Source: Ensifer sp. USDA 6670
GTDB lineage: Bacteria > Pseudomonadota > Alphaproteobacteria > Rhizobiales > Rhizobiaceae
Length of the DNA stretch: 58,218 nucleotides
Assembly (NCBI GenBank): GCA_000421085.1
Contig: ATWE01000026.1
Coordinates: forward strand, 1 to 58,218
Direction of reading: 5' to 3'
This document shows positions 51,764-58,218 of this stretch, one piece after another. The translations under genes and the position numbers were made by a program. The notes under the pieces were generated by a model. That model was not told the DNA's origin. It searched no databases and saw nothing but the letters and a program-made list of their open reading frames with translations. Positions within the stretch are counted from its first letter, which is position 1; every line of letters begins with the position of its first letter.

Positions 51764-53122
51764 ATGGCAGAAACGATTCTGGACAAGTCACTCTACCGCT
51801 TCGATGAGCGGGAACCTTCCTACTGGGAGGCCACTATTAGTCGGCCGAAAGAGCGCATACTCCAATCGACGGTCAACGCGGAGGTGGCGATCATCGGAGG
51901 AGGGTTTACCGGTACGTCCGCAGCATTACATCTCGCGAGAGACTACGGCATCAAGGCTGTTGTACTCGAAGCTGGCTCGATAGGGTGGGGCGCATCCGGG
52001 AGAAACGGCGGGTTTGTGAATATTCCGGCGAGCAAGCTCAGCGTGGCGCAACTCGTGCGTCGATTTGGACTTGAGGAAACAAAGCGCTTCTTCGCTGCCT
52101 CAGTCGAGGCCTCCAAGTTGCCGAAGACTTTGGCCGCAGAGGAAGGTTTTGATATCAAACCGCAAGGTCGAGGCTGGTATACAGTCGCGCATCATCCGAA
52201 CCGCATGCCGAAGCTGCGAGACTACGCTGAAAACTTACGGAACCACTTCCAGATTCCGTGCCGGGTTCTCGATGCTGATGAGTTTCGCTCCACGGTTCAC
52301 GATGGGCTTGAGGCATTCGGCGGACTTCACATGGATGTTGGACACGCCCTTCATCCGCTTTCTTACTGCCTGGGCATTGCCGGCGCGGCCGAGCGGCGCG
52401 GCGCGGAACTCTACTCCTCAAGCCCCGTCCTAGAATGGGGGCGCGATGGGCGACGGCATCGGCTGCTGACGCCTGGCGGAGCAGTGCTTGCGGATCGCGT
52501 GATTATCGCAACAAACGGGTATACCAGCGATCGTCTTCATCCCTCAACTGCAGGCCGGATACTCCCAGCGATTTCAAACATTCTCGTCACGCGTCCCCTC
52601 ACAAGAGAGGAAATTTCCCAGCAGAAGTGGGTTTCGGAGTCGCCAGTCATAAACACGCGAACCTTGGTGTATTATTACAGATTGCTCCCTGATCAACGGA
52701 TTCTGTTCGGCGCCCGCGGCGACGTGCGCGGGAGCGTTCCATCTATGGAGCAGATCCGCCAGCGAATGTCTTCGGAGTTTTATCGGATCTTCCCTCATTT
52801 GACGGATGTCACGTTCGACTATTTTTGGAGGGGGGTCGTCGCACTTTCACAGAAGCTGACGCCTTCGATAGGACAACTCGAAGACGACGAAACCGTATAT
52901 TACGCACTGGGGTATCAGGCCAACGGCGTCGCCACTGCTCCCTATGCGGGCAAGCTCGTCGCGAACGCTATAGGTACAAGACGTCCCGTCTCGGCGCCCC
53001 TGCCTATGGCCGGCCTTCCAGCGAGGTTTCTCGTCCCAGGTGCACGTCCTATGGCGCTGGCCTCCGCGTACGCATGGTATCGCTTCAAGGACTGGTACCA
53101 TGACCGCAAAGCCCTGAGTTGA
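51764..53122 (+). CDS. FAD-dependent oxidoreductase, DAO (DadA/PuuB/glycine oxidase) type
   Basis: 452 residues. The FAD fold is VAIIGGGFTGTSAALHLARDYGIKAVVLEAGSIGWGASGRNGGFV, and the Y-x-GRNGG sequence is typical of PuuB/OrdL-like amine oxidases. GVVALSQKLTPSIGQLEDDETVYYALGYQANGVATAPYAGKLVA is the C-terminal FAD contact. It likely oxidises an amine or N-substituted amino acid to an imine or aldehyde, giving electrons to O2 or ETF. An earlier ATG exists at 51748 in another frame. It precedes the cupin gene and is divergent from the ADC/ALDH array. Confidence 0.88.
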   Translation: MAETILDKSLYRFDEREPSYWEATISRPKERILQSTVNAEVAIIGGGFTGTSAALHLARDYGIKAVVLEAGSIGWGASGRNGGFVNIPASKLSVAQLVRRFGLEETKRFFAASVEASKLPKTLAAEEGFDIKPQGRGWYTVAHHPNRMPKLRDYAENLRNHFQIPCRVLDADEFRSTVHDGLEAFGGLHMDVGHALHPLSYCLGIAGAAERRGAELYSSSPVLEWGRDGRRHRLLTPGGAVLADRVIIATNGYTSDRLHPSTAGRILPAISNILVTRPLTREEISQQKWVSESPVINTRTLVYYYRLLPDQRILFGARGDVRGSVPSMEQIRQRMSSEFYRIFPHLTDVTFDYFWRGVVALSQKLTPSIGQLEDDETVYYALGYQANGVATAPYAGKLVANAIGTRRPVSAPLPMAGLPARFLVPGARPMALASAYAWYRFKDWYHDRKALS

Positions 53123-53157
53123 CCGACAGCCATAACTACTTCACCCATGGAGGAAAC

Positions 53158-53883
53158 ATGGAACGCTCGCCTCAGGTTGTCCCGCTGGAGTGGACTGGAG
53201 GCGGTATCGATGTTGTGCACCGCGCAACAAGAGGCTTTCGAGACCGCAGCCCAATAATAGAACGCCGTCATATCTCATTCGAAGATCGTGACGCTGGACT
53301 TCAAGTCGGCGTGTCTGCGATCCCAACCGCAGCAACCGAGATGAAGAGCGAATGGAAAGATGAGCTTCTCACGGTTCAACAGGGCCGCGCGACGATTCAG
53401 CTTGCCGATGGCGGAACGATTTCTCTCGAGGTGGGAGACACGGCATTCATTTCTGCTGGGACTGTTCACCGCTGGATTTATCATGAGCCTTTTGTAAAGG
53501 ATTTCCTTTGCCTATTTGACGGAGAGTCAGGCCCTCCGACAGCACTAAAGGTCGATCCTTCGCTGGAACTTGCCCCCAGCCCTCCGCCAGGTAGGGATGT
53601 TTTGCTGACAGAAATACCTGAATGCAAAAACAAGCTCTTGTACCGCCGTCTCGACGGGCGCCTGACGCTGATGCTGTGGTCGACTACCCCCTACATTCGA
53701 CTTCCGGCGAAGCACGTGAAGCATGAGCTCATGCGTTTCATTTCCGGCTCCGCGACACTAAAGGATGCGTGCGACGCGGCTATTTATCAAGGAATCCCAC
53801 GATCTATATTTGTGCCCAAAGGAGCTGAGGTTGCCTGGGAAAACGACGAGGTCGTTCTGAAAATAGCGTGCTTCGTTTCCTAA
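53158..53883 (+). CDS. Cupin domain protein
   Basis: 241 residues with two cupin-like halves. In the first, EMKSEWKDELLTVQQGRATIQLADGGTISLEVGDTAFISAGTVHRWIYHEP has the E/H pattern of a cupin barrel; the second half is IRLPAKHVKHELMRFISGSATLKD. It resembles small cupins encoded with amine or ethanolamine degradation genes, often isomerases or regulators. The ATG at 53158 has TGGAGG six bases upstream, while an in-frame TTG at 53119 adds 13 residues and overlaps the oxidase stop. Function unknown. Confidence 0.75.
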   Translation: MERSPQVVPLEWTGGGIDVVHRATRGFRDRSPIIERRHISFEDRDAGLQVGVSAIPTAATEMKSEWKDELLTVQQGRATIQLADGGTISLEVGDTAFISAGTVHRWIYHEPFVKDFLCLFDGESGPPTALKVDPSLELAPSPPPGRDVLLTEIPECKNKLLYRRLDGRLTLMLWSTTPYIRLPAKHVKHELMRFISGSATLKDACDAAIYQGIPRSIFVPKGAEVAWENDEVVLKIACFVS

Positions 53884-54154
53884 AATAGGCGCGGCATCTT
53901 GTGGGGGCGAACGGCTGAGAACGCTGCCCACGAGCCCTCCGCTAGAAGGTCGTTGCCAAATGACATCCGTGTATCGCCTGGCAACGCATCCAGCAAGACC
54001 TACGACGGCGTAACGCCTAGGCATAGCTGCAGAGTGACGACCTGATTATATCCGGCGTCCTCCCAGGGCCGCCCGGTTGCGTCGGCTTGCCGCAGCCGGG
54101 CAAGACCGGACCGGAGAGTGGCGTGAAGAACCTTTTTGCAATTAGCGAAAGTCC

Positions 54155-54183
54155 TTGACTCACACAACAACATTACAGAAAAT
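54155..54183 (+). promoter_or_regulatory. sigma70-like promoter of etfBA
   Basis: TTGACT (54155-54160), 17 bases, then GAAAAT (54178-54183), 46 bases before the etfB ATG. Confidence 0.5.
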
Positions 54184-54185
54184 AT
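54167..54185 (-). promoter_or_regulatory. 19-base element shared with the FAD oxidoreductase promoter
   Basis: ACAACATTACAGAAAATAT is the reverse complement, with one difference, of 51702-51720. It covers the spacer and -10 of the candidate etfB promoter. Confidence 0.6.
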
Positions 54186-54229
54186 GCAAGGTTTGCAGAT
54201 TGTTCGTCGTTCAGTGATTAAGGTAAGAC

Positions 54230-54979
54230 ATGAAAATTCTCGTTCCCGTAAAACGAGTGATCCACTCTAACGTTAAGGTCCGGGTTCTTGCTGACGCGTC
54301 CGGAGTGGATCTTACCTCCGTCAAGATGTCGATGAACCCGTTCGACGAAGTCTCGGTGGAAGAGGCGCTGCGCCTGAAAGAGGCCGGAAAGGCCGAAGAG
54401 ATTGTTGTTGTGTCGATCGGCCCGGCCAAGGCTGAAGAGACCCTTCGTACCGCGCTTGCCATGGGCGCCGACCGGGCGATCCTGGTCGAAACGGATGAAG
54501 CGGTCGAGCCGCTGGCCGTCGCCAAGATTCTCAGGCGTGTCGTTGATGCCGAACAGCCCGGCCTGATCATCGTCGGCAGGCAAGCGATTGATGACGACAG
54601 CAACCAGACCGGTCAGATGTTGGCTGCCCTCCTTGGTACGGCCCAGGCAACGTTCGCCTCGAAGATCGAGATCGGCGATGGCAAGGCGACCGTGAGCCGC
54701 GAAGTCGATGGCGGTCTGCAGACGATTGACGTCAAACTTCCGGCTGTGATCACCACTGATCTGCGTCTCAATGACCCGCGGTACGCCTCATTGCCGAACA
54801 TCATGAAGGCGAAAAAGAAGCCGCTCGACAAGAAGACGCCGGCCGATTTGGGCGTGGACACGAGCCCGCGGCTAAAAGTTCTGAAGACGGAAGAACCGTC
54901 AGCACGCAAGGCCGGCGTCAAGGTCAATTCAGTCGCTGAGCTCATCGAGAAGCTCCAGACCGAAGCAGGCGTCCTCTGA
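54230..54979 (+). CDS. etfB: Electron transfer flavoprotein, beta subunit
   Basis: 249 residues, normal for Etf[20 protein letters not shown], then [19 protein letters not shown] (the ETF-beta signature) and [47 protein letters not shown] binds AMP/FAD. With EtfA it carries electrons from acyl-CoA, dimethylglycine or sarcosine dehydrogenases to ETF-ubiquinone oxidoreductase. [12 protein letters not shown] segment near the end is the recognition loop characteristic of group I ETFs. Confidence 0.93.
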   Translation: MKILVPVKRVIHSNVKVRVLADASGVDLTSVKMSMNPFDEVSVEEALRLKEAGKAEEIVVVSIGPAKAEETLRTALAMGADRAILVETDEAVEPLAVAKILRRVVDAEQPGLIIVGRQAIDDDSNQTGQMLAALLGTAQATFASKIEIGDGKATVSREVDGGLQTIDVKLPAVITTDLRLNDPRYASLPNIMKAKKKPLDKKTPADLGVDTSPRLKVLKTEEPSARKAGVKVNSVAELIEKLQTEAGVL

Positions 54980-55002
54980 AGTTCGAGAAAGGAATCACAA
55001 CC

Positions 55003-55935
55003 ATGGCCACTCTTCTTCTCGCTGATCACGACAATGCGACCCTTTCCGAACAGACTGCCAGGGCGGTGACGGCGGCAATACAGATCGGCGGCGATATCCA
55101 TGTGCTGGTTGCCGGCAAGGGCGCAAGGGACGCAGCCGAACAAGCGACAAAGCTCTCTGGCGTCTCCAAGGTGCTATTGGCCGAAAGCGACGCACTCGCC
55201 AACGATCTTGCAGAGCCGTTGGCCGACCTGATCGTCTCGCTAGCGGGAAGCTATGACACGATCGTGGCTGCAGCGACCTCGACCGGTAAGAATGTCCTCC
55301 CGCGCGCTGCCGCTCTCCTCGATGTCGCACAGATCTCGGAGATCATCGAAGTCGTCTCATCAGACACCTTCAAGCGTCCAATCTATGCCGGCAATGCAAT
55401 TCAGACGGTTCAGTCGACCTACGCCAAGAAGGTGATCACGATACGCACGGCCTCGTTTTCCCCGGCCCCTTGGGGCCCACCTGCTGCCGTGGAGAGTATC
55501 TCTACGGCAGCTCTTTCATCAGGACTGTCTGCATTCGTGTCGGACGCCATGTCGTCGAATGATCGTCCCGAGCTTACCTCTGCCAAGATCATCATCTCCG
55601 GCGGGCGGGCACTCGGTTCGTTGGAAAAGTTTCGCGAAATCATACTCCCCGTTGCTGACAAGCTTGGCGCAGCCGTCGGTGCCTCGCGTGCCGCCGTCGA
55701 TGCGGGCTATGCCCCCAACGATTGGCAGGTCGGCCAAACGGGAAAGGTGGTTGCCCCACAACTCTACATCGCGTGCGGCATCTCCGGCGCCATCCAGCAC
55801 TTGGCCGGAATGAAGGACTCGAAGATTATCGTCGCCATCAACAAGGATGCAGATGCGCCGATTTTCCAGGTGGCCAACTACGGGCTGGTCGGTGATCTCT
55901 TCGAGGTGCTGCCAGAGCTGGAAGCAGCTTTTTAA
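55003..55935 (+). CDS. etfA: Electron transfer flavoprotein, alpha subunit
   Basis: 310 residues. The C-terminal FAD domain has [92 protein letters not shown], a canonical EtfA sequence. It follows etfB by 23 bases with AAAGGAA upstream. FAD-contact residues and length are intact. Confidence 0.94.
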   Translation: MATLLLADHDNATLSEQTARAVTAAIQIGGDIHVLVAGKGARDAAEQATKLSGVSKVLLAESDALANDLAEPLADLIVSLAGSYDTIVAAATSTGKNVLPRAAALLDVAQISEIIEVVSSDTFKRPIYAGNAIQTVQSTYAKKVITIRTASFSPAPWGPPAAVESISTAALSSGLSAFVSDAMSSNDRPELTSAKIIISGGRALGSLEKFREIILPVADKLGAAVGASRAAVDAGYAPNDWQVGQTGKVVAPQLYIACGISGAIQHLAGMKDSKIIVAINKDADAPIFQVANYGLVGDLFEVLPELEAAF

Positions 55936-56003
55936 CCGGGAACGCAAGCAAATCGACACAGGCAAGGAACCGAGGAATTCGGCGCTCTTGGCAGTTCTCT
56001 CAT

Positions 56004-56909
56004 ATGATGGAGCAGTACGTGACCACCAACAATGTCGTTCTAACCGTCTCCTGCAAGTCGACACGCGGCATCGTGGGGGCGATCTCGGGCTATCTTGCTG
56101 CGAAGGCATGCAATATCGTCGATAGCTCGCAATTCGACGATCTGGAGGGCGGCCGATTCTTCATGCGCATCAGCTTCGTTATCGAAGGCGAGGCGAGCGA
56201 GGTGGAGATCGCCGAAGGTTTCGCCGCTATCGCCAAGAGCTTTCAAATGCACTACCAGTTTCATCGAGGCAACAAGCGCACAAAGGTGCTCATAATGGTG
56301 TCCCGCTTCGGCCACTGCCTCAACGATCTGCTCTATCGGTGGAAGATCGGCGCCCTCCCGATCGACATCGTCGGGGTGGTTTCAAACCACTTCGACTACC
56401 AAAAGCTGGTGGTCAACAGCGACATCCCCTTCCACCATATCAAGGTGACAAAGGATAACAAGCAACAAGCCGAGGCCCACCTAATGGAGGTCGTCGAGAC
56501 CAGCGGCGCCGAGCTCGTTGTACTGGCCCGCTACATGCAGATCCTCTCCGACCAGCTTTGCGCCCGCTTGTCGGGCAGGATCATCAATATCCATCATTCC
56601 TTCTTGCCAAGCTTCAAGGGTGCTAATCCCTACAAGCAGGCCTATCAGCGCGGCGTAAAGCTGATCGGTGCCACGGCGCATTACGTCACGGCCGACCTTG
56701 ACGAGGGCCCAATCATTGAGCAGGACACGGTCCGCATCACGCACGCACAGTCTCCAGACGATTATGTTTCACTCGGCCGGGACGTTGAAAGCCAGGTGCT
56801 CGCCCGCGCTATTCATGCCCACATCCACCATCGCAGCTTCATAAATGGCAACCGCACTGTCGTCTTTCCGGCGAGTCCCGGCTCCTACGCCTCCGAGCGG
56901 ATGGGTTGA
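56004..56909 (+). CDS. purU: Formyltetrahydrofolate deformylase
   Basis: 301 residues. An N-terminal ACT domain (VVLTVSCKSTRGIVGAISGYLAAKACNI) precedes a formyltransferase domain with LVVLARYMQIL, IINIHHSFLPSFKGANPYKQA and ATAHYVTADLDEGPIIEQD, which supply the catalytic N/H/D set. It hydrolyses 10-formyl-THF to formate and THF. With FolD next to it, it releases one-carbon units as formate, the usual pattern in sarcosine and methylamine catabolism. ATGs at 56004 and 56007 are equivalent, and no clear ribosome-binding site is seen. Confidence 0.93.
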   Translation: MMEQYVTTNNVVLTVSCKSTRGIVGAISGYLAAKACNIVDSSQFDDLEGGRFFMRISFVIEGEASEVEIAEGFAAIAKSFQMHYQFHRGNKRTKVLIMVSRFGHCLNDLLYRWKIGALPIDIVGVVSNHFDYQKLVVNSDIPFHHIKVTKDNKQQAEAHLMEVVETSGAELVVLARYMQILSDQLCARLSGRIINIHHSFLPSFKGANPYKQAYQRGVKLIGATAHYVTADLDEGPIIEQDTVRITHAQSPDDYVSLGRDVESQVLARAIHAHIHHRSFINGNRTVVFPASPGSYASERMG

Positions 56910-56912
56910 AGA

Positions 56913-57812
56913 ATGGCGAAGATGATCGATGGCAAGCGGGTCGCGGCAGCCGTGATTGACACGGTTAAGGCCGCAGCCTCCCGATTGGAACAGACGAAGG
57001 GGGTTAGGACCGGCCTTGCGGTCGTCATCGTTGGCGACGATCCGGCCAGTCACACTTATGTCGGCGCCAAGGGCCGCATGGCCAAGGAATGCGGCTTCAA
57101 TTCCGTCCAGCATACGCTGCCGGCTGAGACGACGCAGGACGAGTTGGCAGAGCTCGTCCAATCGTTGAACGAGGATCCCTCCATCCACGGCATCCTGGTG
57201 CAACTGCCGCTGCCGAAACATCTGAATTCTGATGCGATCATCCAGTCGATTCGCCCTGACAAGGATGTTGATGGCCTGCATGTCGTCAATGCCGGCAAGC
57301 TGGCGATCGGTGATCTGACGACCGGGCTAATCTCCTGCACGCCGGCCGGCGCCATGCTGCTGGTCCGCTCCATTCATGGTGAGGACCTGTCGGGGCTCAA
57401 TGCCGTGGTCATCGGTCGTTCAAACCTGTTCGGCAAGCCGATGGCGCAATTGCTGCTGAATGCCAATGCCACGGTTACAACGGCGCATTCGCGCACCAAG
57501 AATCTTTCGTCGGTGGCGCGAGGTGCGGATATTCTGGTTGCGGCCGTCGGCCGTCCGGAGATGGTGAAGGCGAACTGGATCAAGCTGGGTGCCACTGTCA
57601 TCGACGTCGGCATCAGCCGGATCGCGGCGCCGGAGCGAGGCGAGGGCAAGAGTCGGCTGGTGGGCGATGTCGCCTATGGAGAGGTCTTACAGAACGCCGG
57701 TGCCATCACGCCGGTTCCGGGTGGCGTTGGTCCAATGACCATTGCCATGCTCATGGCCAATACAGTCGTCGCGGCCCATCGCACTTGCGGCATGATTCTG
57801 CCGGAGTTCTGA
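56913..57812 (+). CDS. folD: Methylene-THF dehydrogenase/methenyl-THF cyclohydrolase
   Basis: 299 residues of the bifunctional Fol[21 protein letters not shown] carries the catalytic lysine region (KGRMAKECG), followed by [41 protein letters not shown] and [18 protein letters not shown]. It turns 5,10-methylene-THF, made from N-methyl groups, into 10-formyl-THF for PurU. It starts three bases after purU, so it is co-translated. Confidence 0.94.
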   Translation: MAKMIDGKRVAAAVIDTVKAAASRLEQTKGVRTGLAVVIVGDDPASHTYVGAKGRMAKECGFNSVQHTLPAETTQDELAELVQSLNEDPSIHGILVQLPLPKHLNSDAIIQSIRPDKDVDGLHVVNAGKLAIGDLTTGLISCTPAGAMLLVRSIHGEDLSGLNAVVIGRSNLFGKPMAQLLLNANATVTTAHSRTKNLSSVARGADILVAAVGRPEMVKANWIKLGATVIDVGISRIAAPERGEGKSRLVGDVAYGEVLQNAGAITPVPGGVGPMTIAMLMANTVVAAHRTCGMILPEF

Positions 57813-57833
57813 TACTCCAAGGTTGTGAACTAC

Positions 57834-58218
57834 ATGATAATTGAACCTCCGGAACGCGAGTCGATGGAATTCGACGTGGTGATCGTGGGCGCAGGTCCCG
57901 CCGGGCTTGCCGCGGCGATCCGGCTGAAGCAGGTCAATCCGGAACTCTCGGTCGTGGTTCTGGAGAAGGGCGCCGAAGTCGGCGCGCATATCCTTTCCGG
58001 CGCAGTGGTCGACCCGATCGGCATCGACCGGCTCTTGCCCGGCTGGCGCGATGAACGGGACCACCCGTTCAAGACGGAAGTCACCGACGACCAGTTCCTC
58101 TTTCTCGGCCCCGCAGGCTCGGTCCGCCTTCCCAATTTCCTGATGCCGCCGCTGATGAACAATCACGGCAACTACGTCGTAGCGCTGGGCAATGTCTGTC
58201 GCTGGCTCGCCACCCAGG
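57834..58218 (+). CDS. Electron transfer flavoprotein-ubiquinone oxidoreductase (3'-truncated by window edge)
   Basis: First 128 residues visible. RESMEFDVVIVGAGPAGLAAAIRLKQ is the FAD fold, followed by VVVLEKGAEVGAHILSGAVVDPIGIDRLLPGW, characteristic of ETF-QO, which takes electrons from reduced ETF into the quinone pool. It is 21 bases after folD on the same strand. The gene continues past the window. It completes the electron path for the EtfBA encoded here. Confidence 0.9.
   Translation, partial: MIIEPPERESMEFDVVIVGAGPAGLAAAIRLKQVNPELSVVVLEKGAEVGAHILSGAVVDPIGIDRLLPGWRDERDHPFKTEVTDDQFLFLGPAGSVRLPNFLMPPLMNNHGNYVVALGNVCRWLATQ

Larger units (their letters stand above)
53884..54229. other. 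Intergenic region before etfB
   Basis: 346 bp without a recognised gene. It contains the etfB promoter candidate and the inverted 19-base element near its right end. Confidence 0.55.

Noticed and set aside
1..58218. CRISPR array, tRNA, rRNA or phage genes
   Set aside because: No regularly spaced short repeats, cloverleaf-like sequences, rRNA motifs or phage structural proteins were seen by reading; covariance-model searches were not available.

Overview
The window looks like accessory DNA, most likely from a megaplasmid, of a rhizobial alphaproteobacterium (Sinorhizobium/Ensifer or a close Rhizobiaceae relative). This is judged from the high-GC codon use, the rhizobial look of the LipA and ExoU-like proteins, and the density of ABC transporters and LacI, LysR, GntR and IclR regulators. 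No rRNA, tRNA or CRISPR was seen. Nearly everything is catabolism of small carbon and nitrogen compounds; the DNA has been rearranged and contains several decayed genes.

Layout. (1) 1-3092: acoABC, the acetoin dehydrogenase E1 alpha (cut by the window edge), E1 beta and a lipoyl-hydrolase E2. (2) 3162-6079: a five-gene same-strand set of SDR, GlcG/HbpS-like protein, DUF1445 (YcsI-like) protein, OsmC-like protein and ABM monooxygenase. (3) 6249-12610: a PotABCD-type ABC transporter (7537-11795) bracketed by two same-orientation repeats of about 0.7 kb, each holding a frameshifted RidA pseudogene. (4) 12641-15723, minus strand: LysR regulator, threonine/serine dehydratase and a DUF4392 (D-glutamate-cyclase-type) protein. 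(5) 16066-22472: two Gfo/Idh/MocA dehydrogenases, two near-identical LacI regulators and an RbsA-like ATPase whose permease appears to have been deleted. Matching LacI-type operator boxes lie upstream of the first dehydrogenase and of both LacI genes. (6) 22644-27558: ATP-dependent 5-oxoprolinase (pxpA, fused pxpBC), a biotin carboxylase-BCCP fusion and a GntR regulator. (7) 27668-36948: glycolate oxidase glcDEF followed by a complete beta-hydroxyaspartate cycle (bhcR divergent from bhcABCD). (8) 37048-41172: an orphan phosphotransacetylase-like domain, lipA, an ExoU-like glycosyltransferase and a long gene-poor gap. (9) 41173-53883: an NCS1 permease, an XRE-cupin regulator, and a seven-gene minus-strand array (two acetoacetate-decarboxylase-family proteins, MFS, ALDH, APC permease, SMR, NDH-2), divergent from a DadA/PuuB-like FAD oxidoreductase and a cupin protein. 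(10) 54230-58218: etfBA, purU, folD and the start of an ETF-ubiquinone oxidoreductase gene.

How it fits together. The best supported route is glycolate to glyoxylate (GlcDEF) to oxaloacetate (BhcABCD), a net carbon-conserving path. The etf/purU/folD/ETF-QO block is what a cell needs to oxidise N-methyl groups and recycle the one-carbon units; it could supply glycine, which BhcC consumes. DUF1445, DUF4392 and PxpABC point to a second theme, D-glutamate and 5-oxoproline. The least understood part is the 43.6-53.9 kb array. It carries two different acetoacetate-decarboxylase-like enzymes beside an amine-type FAD oxidase and an ALDH. A 19-base element in its divergent promoter region recurs, inverted and with one mismatch, in the etfB promoter, which suggests that this array and the ETF block work in one pathway.
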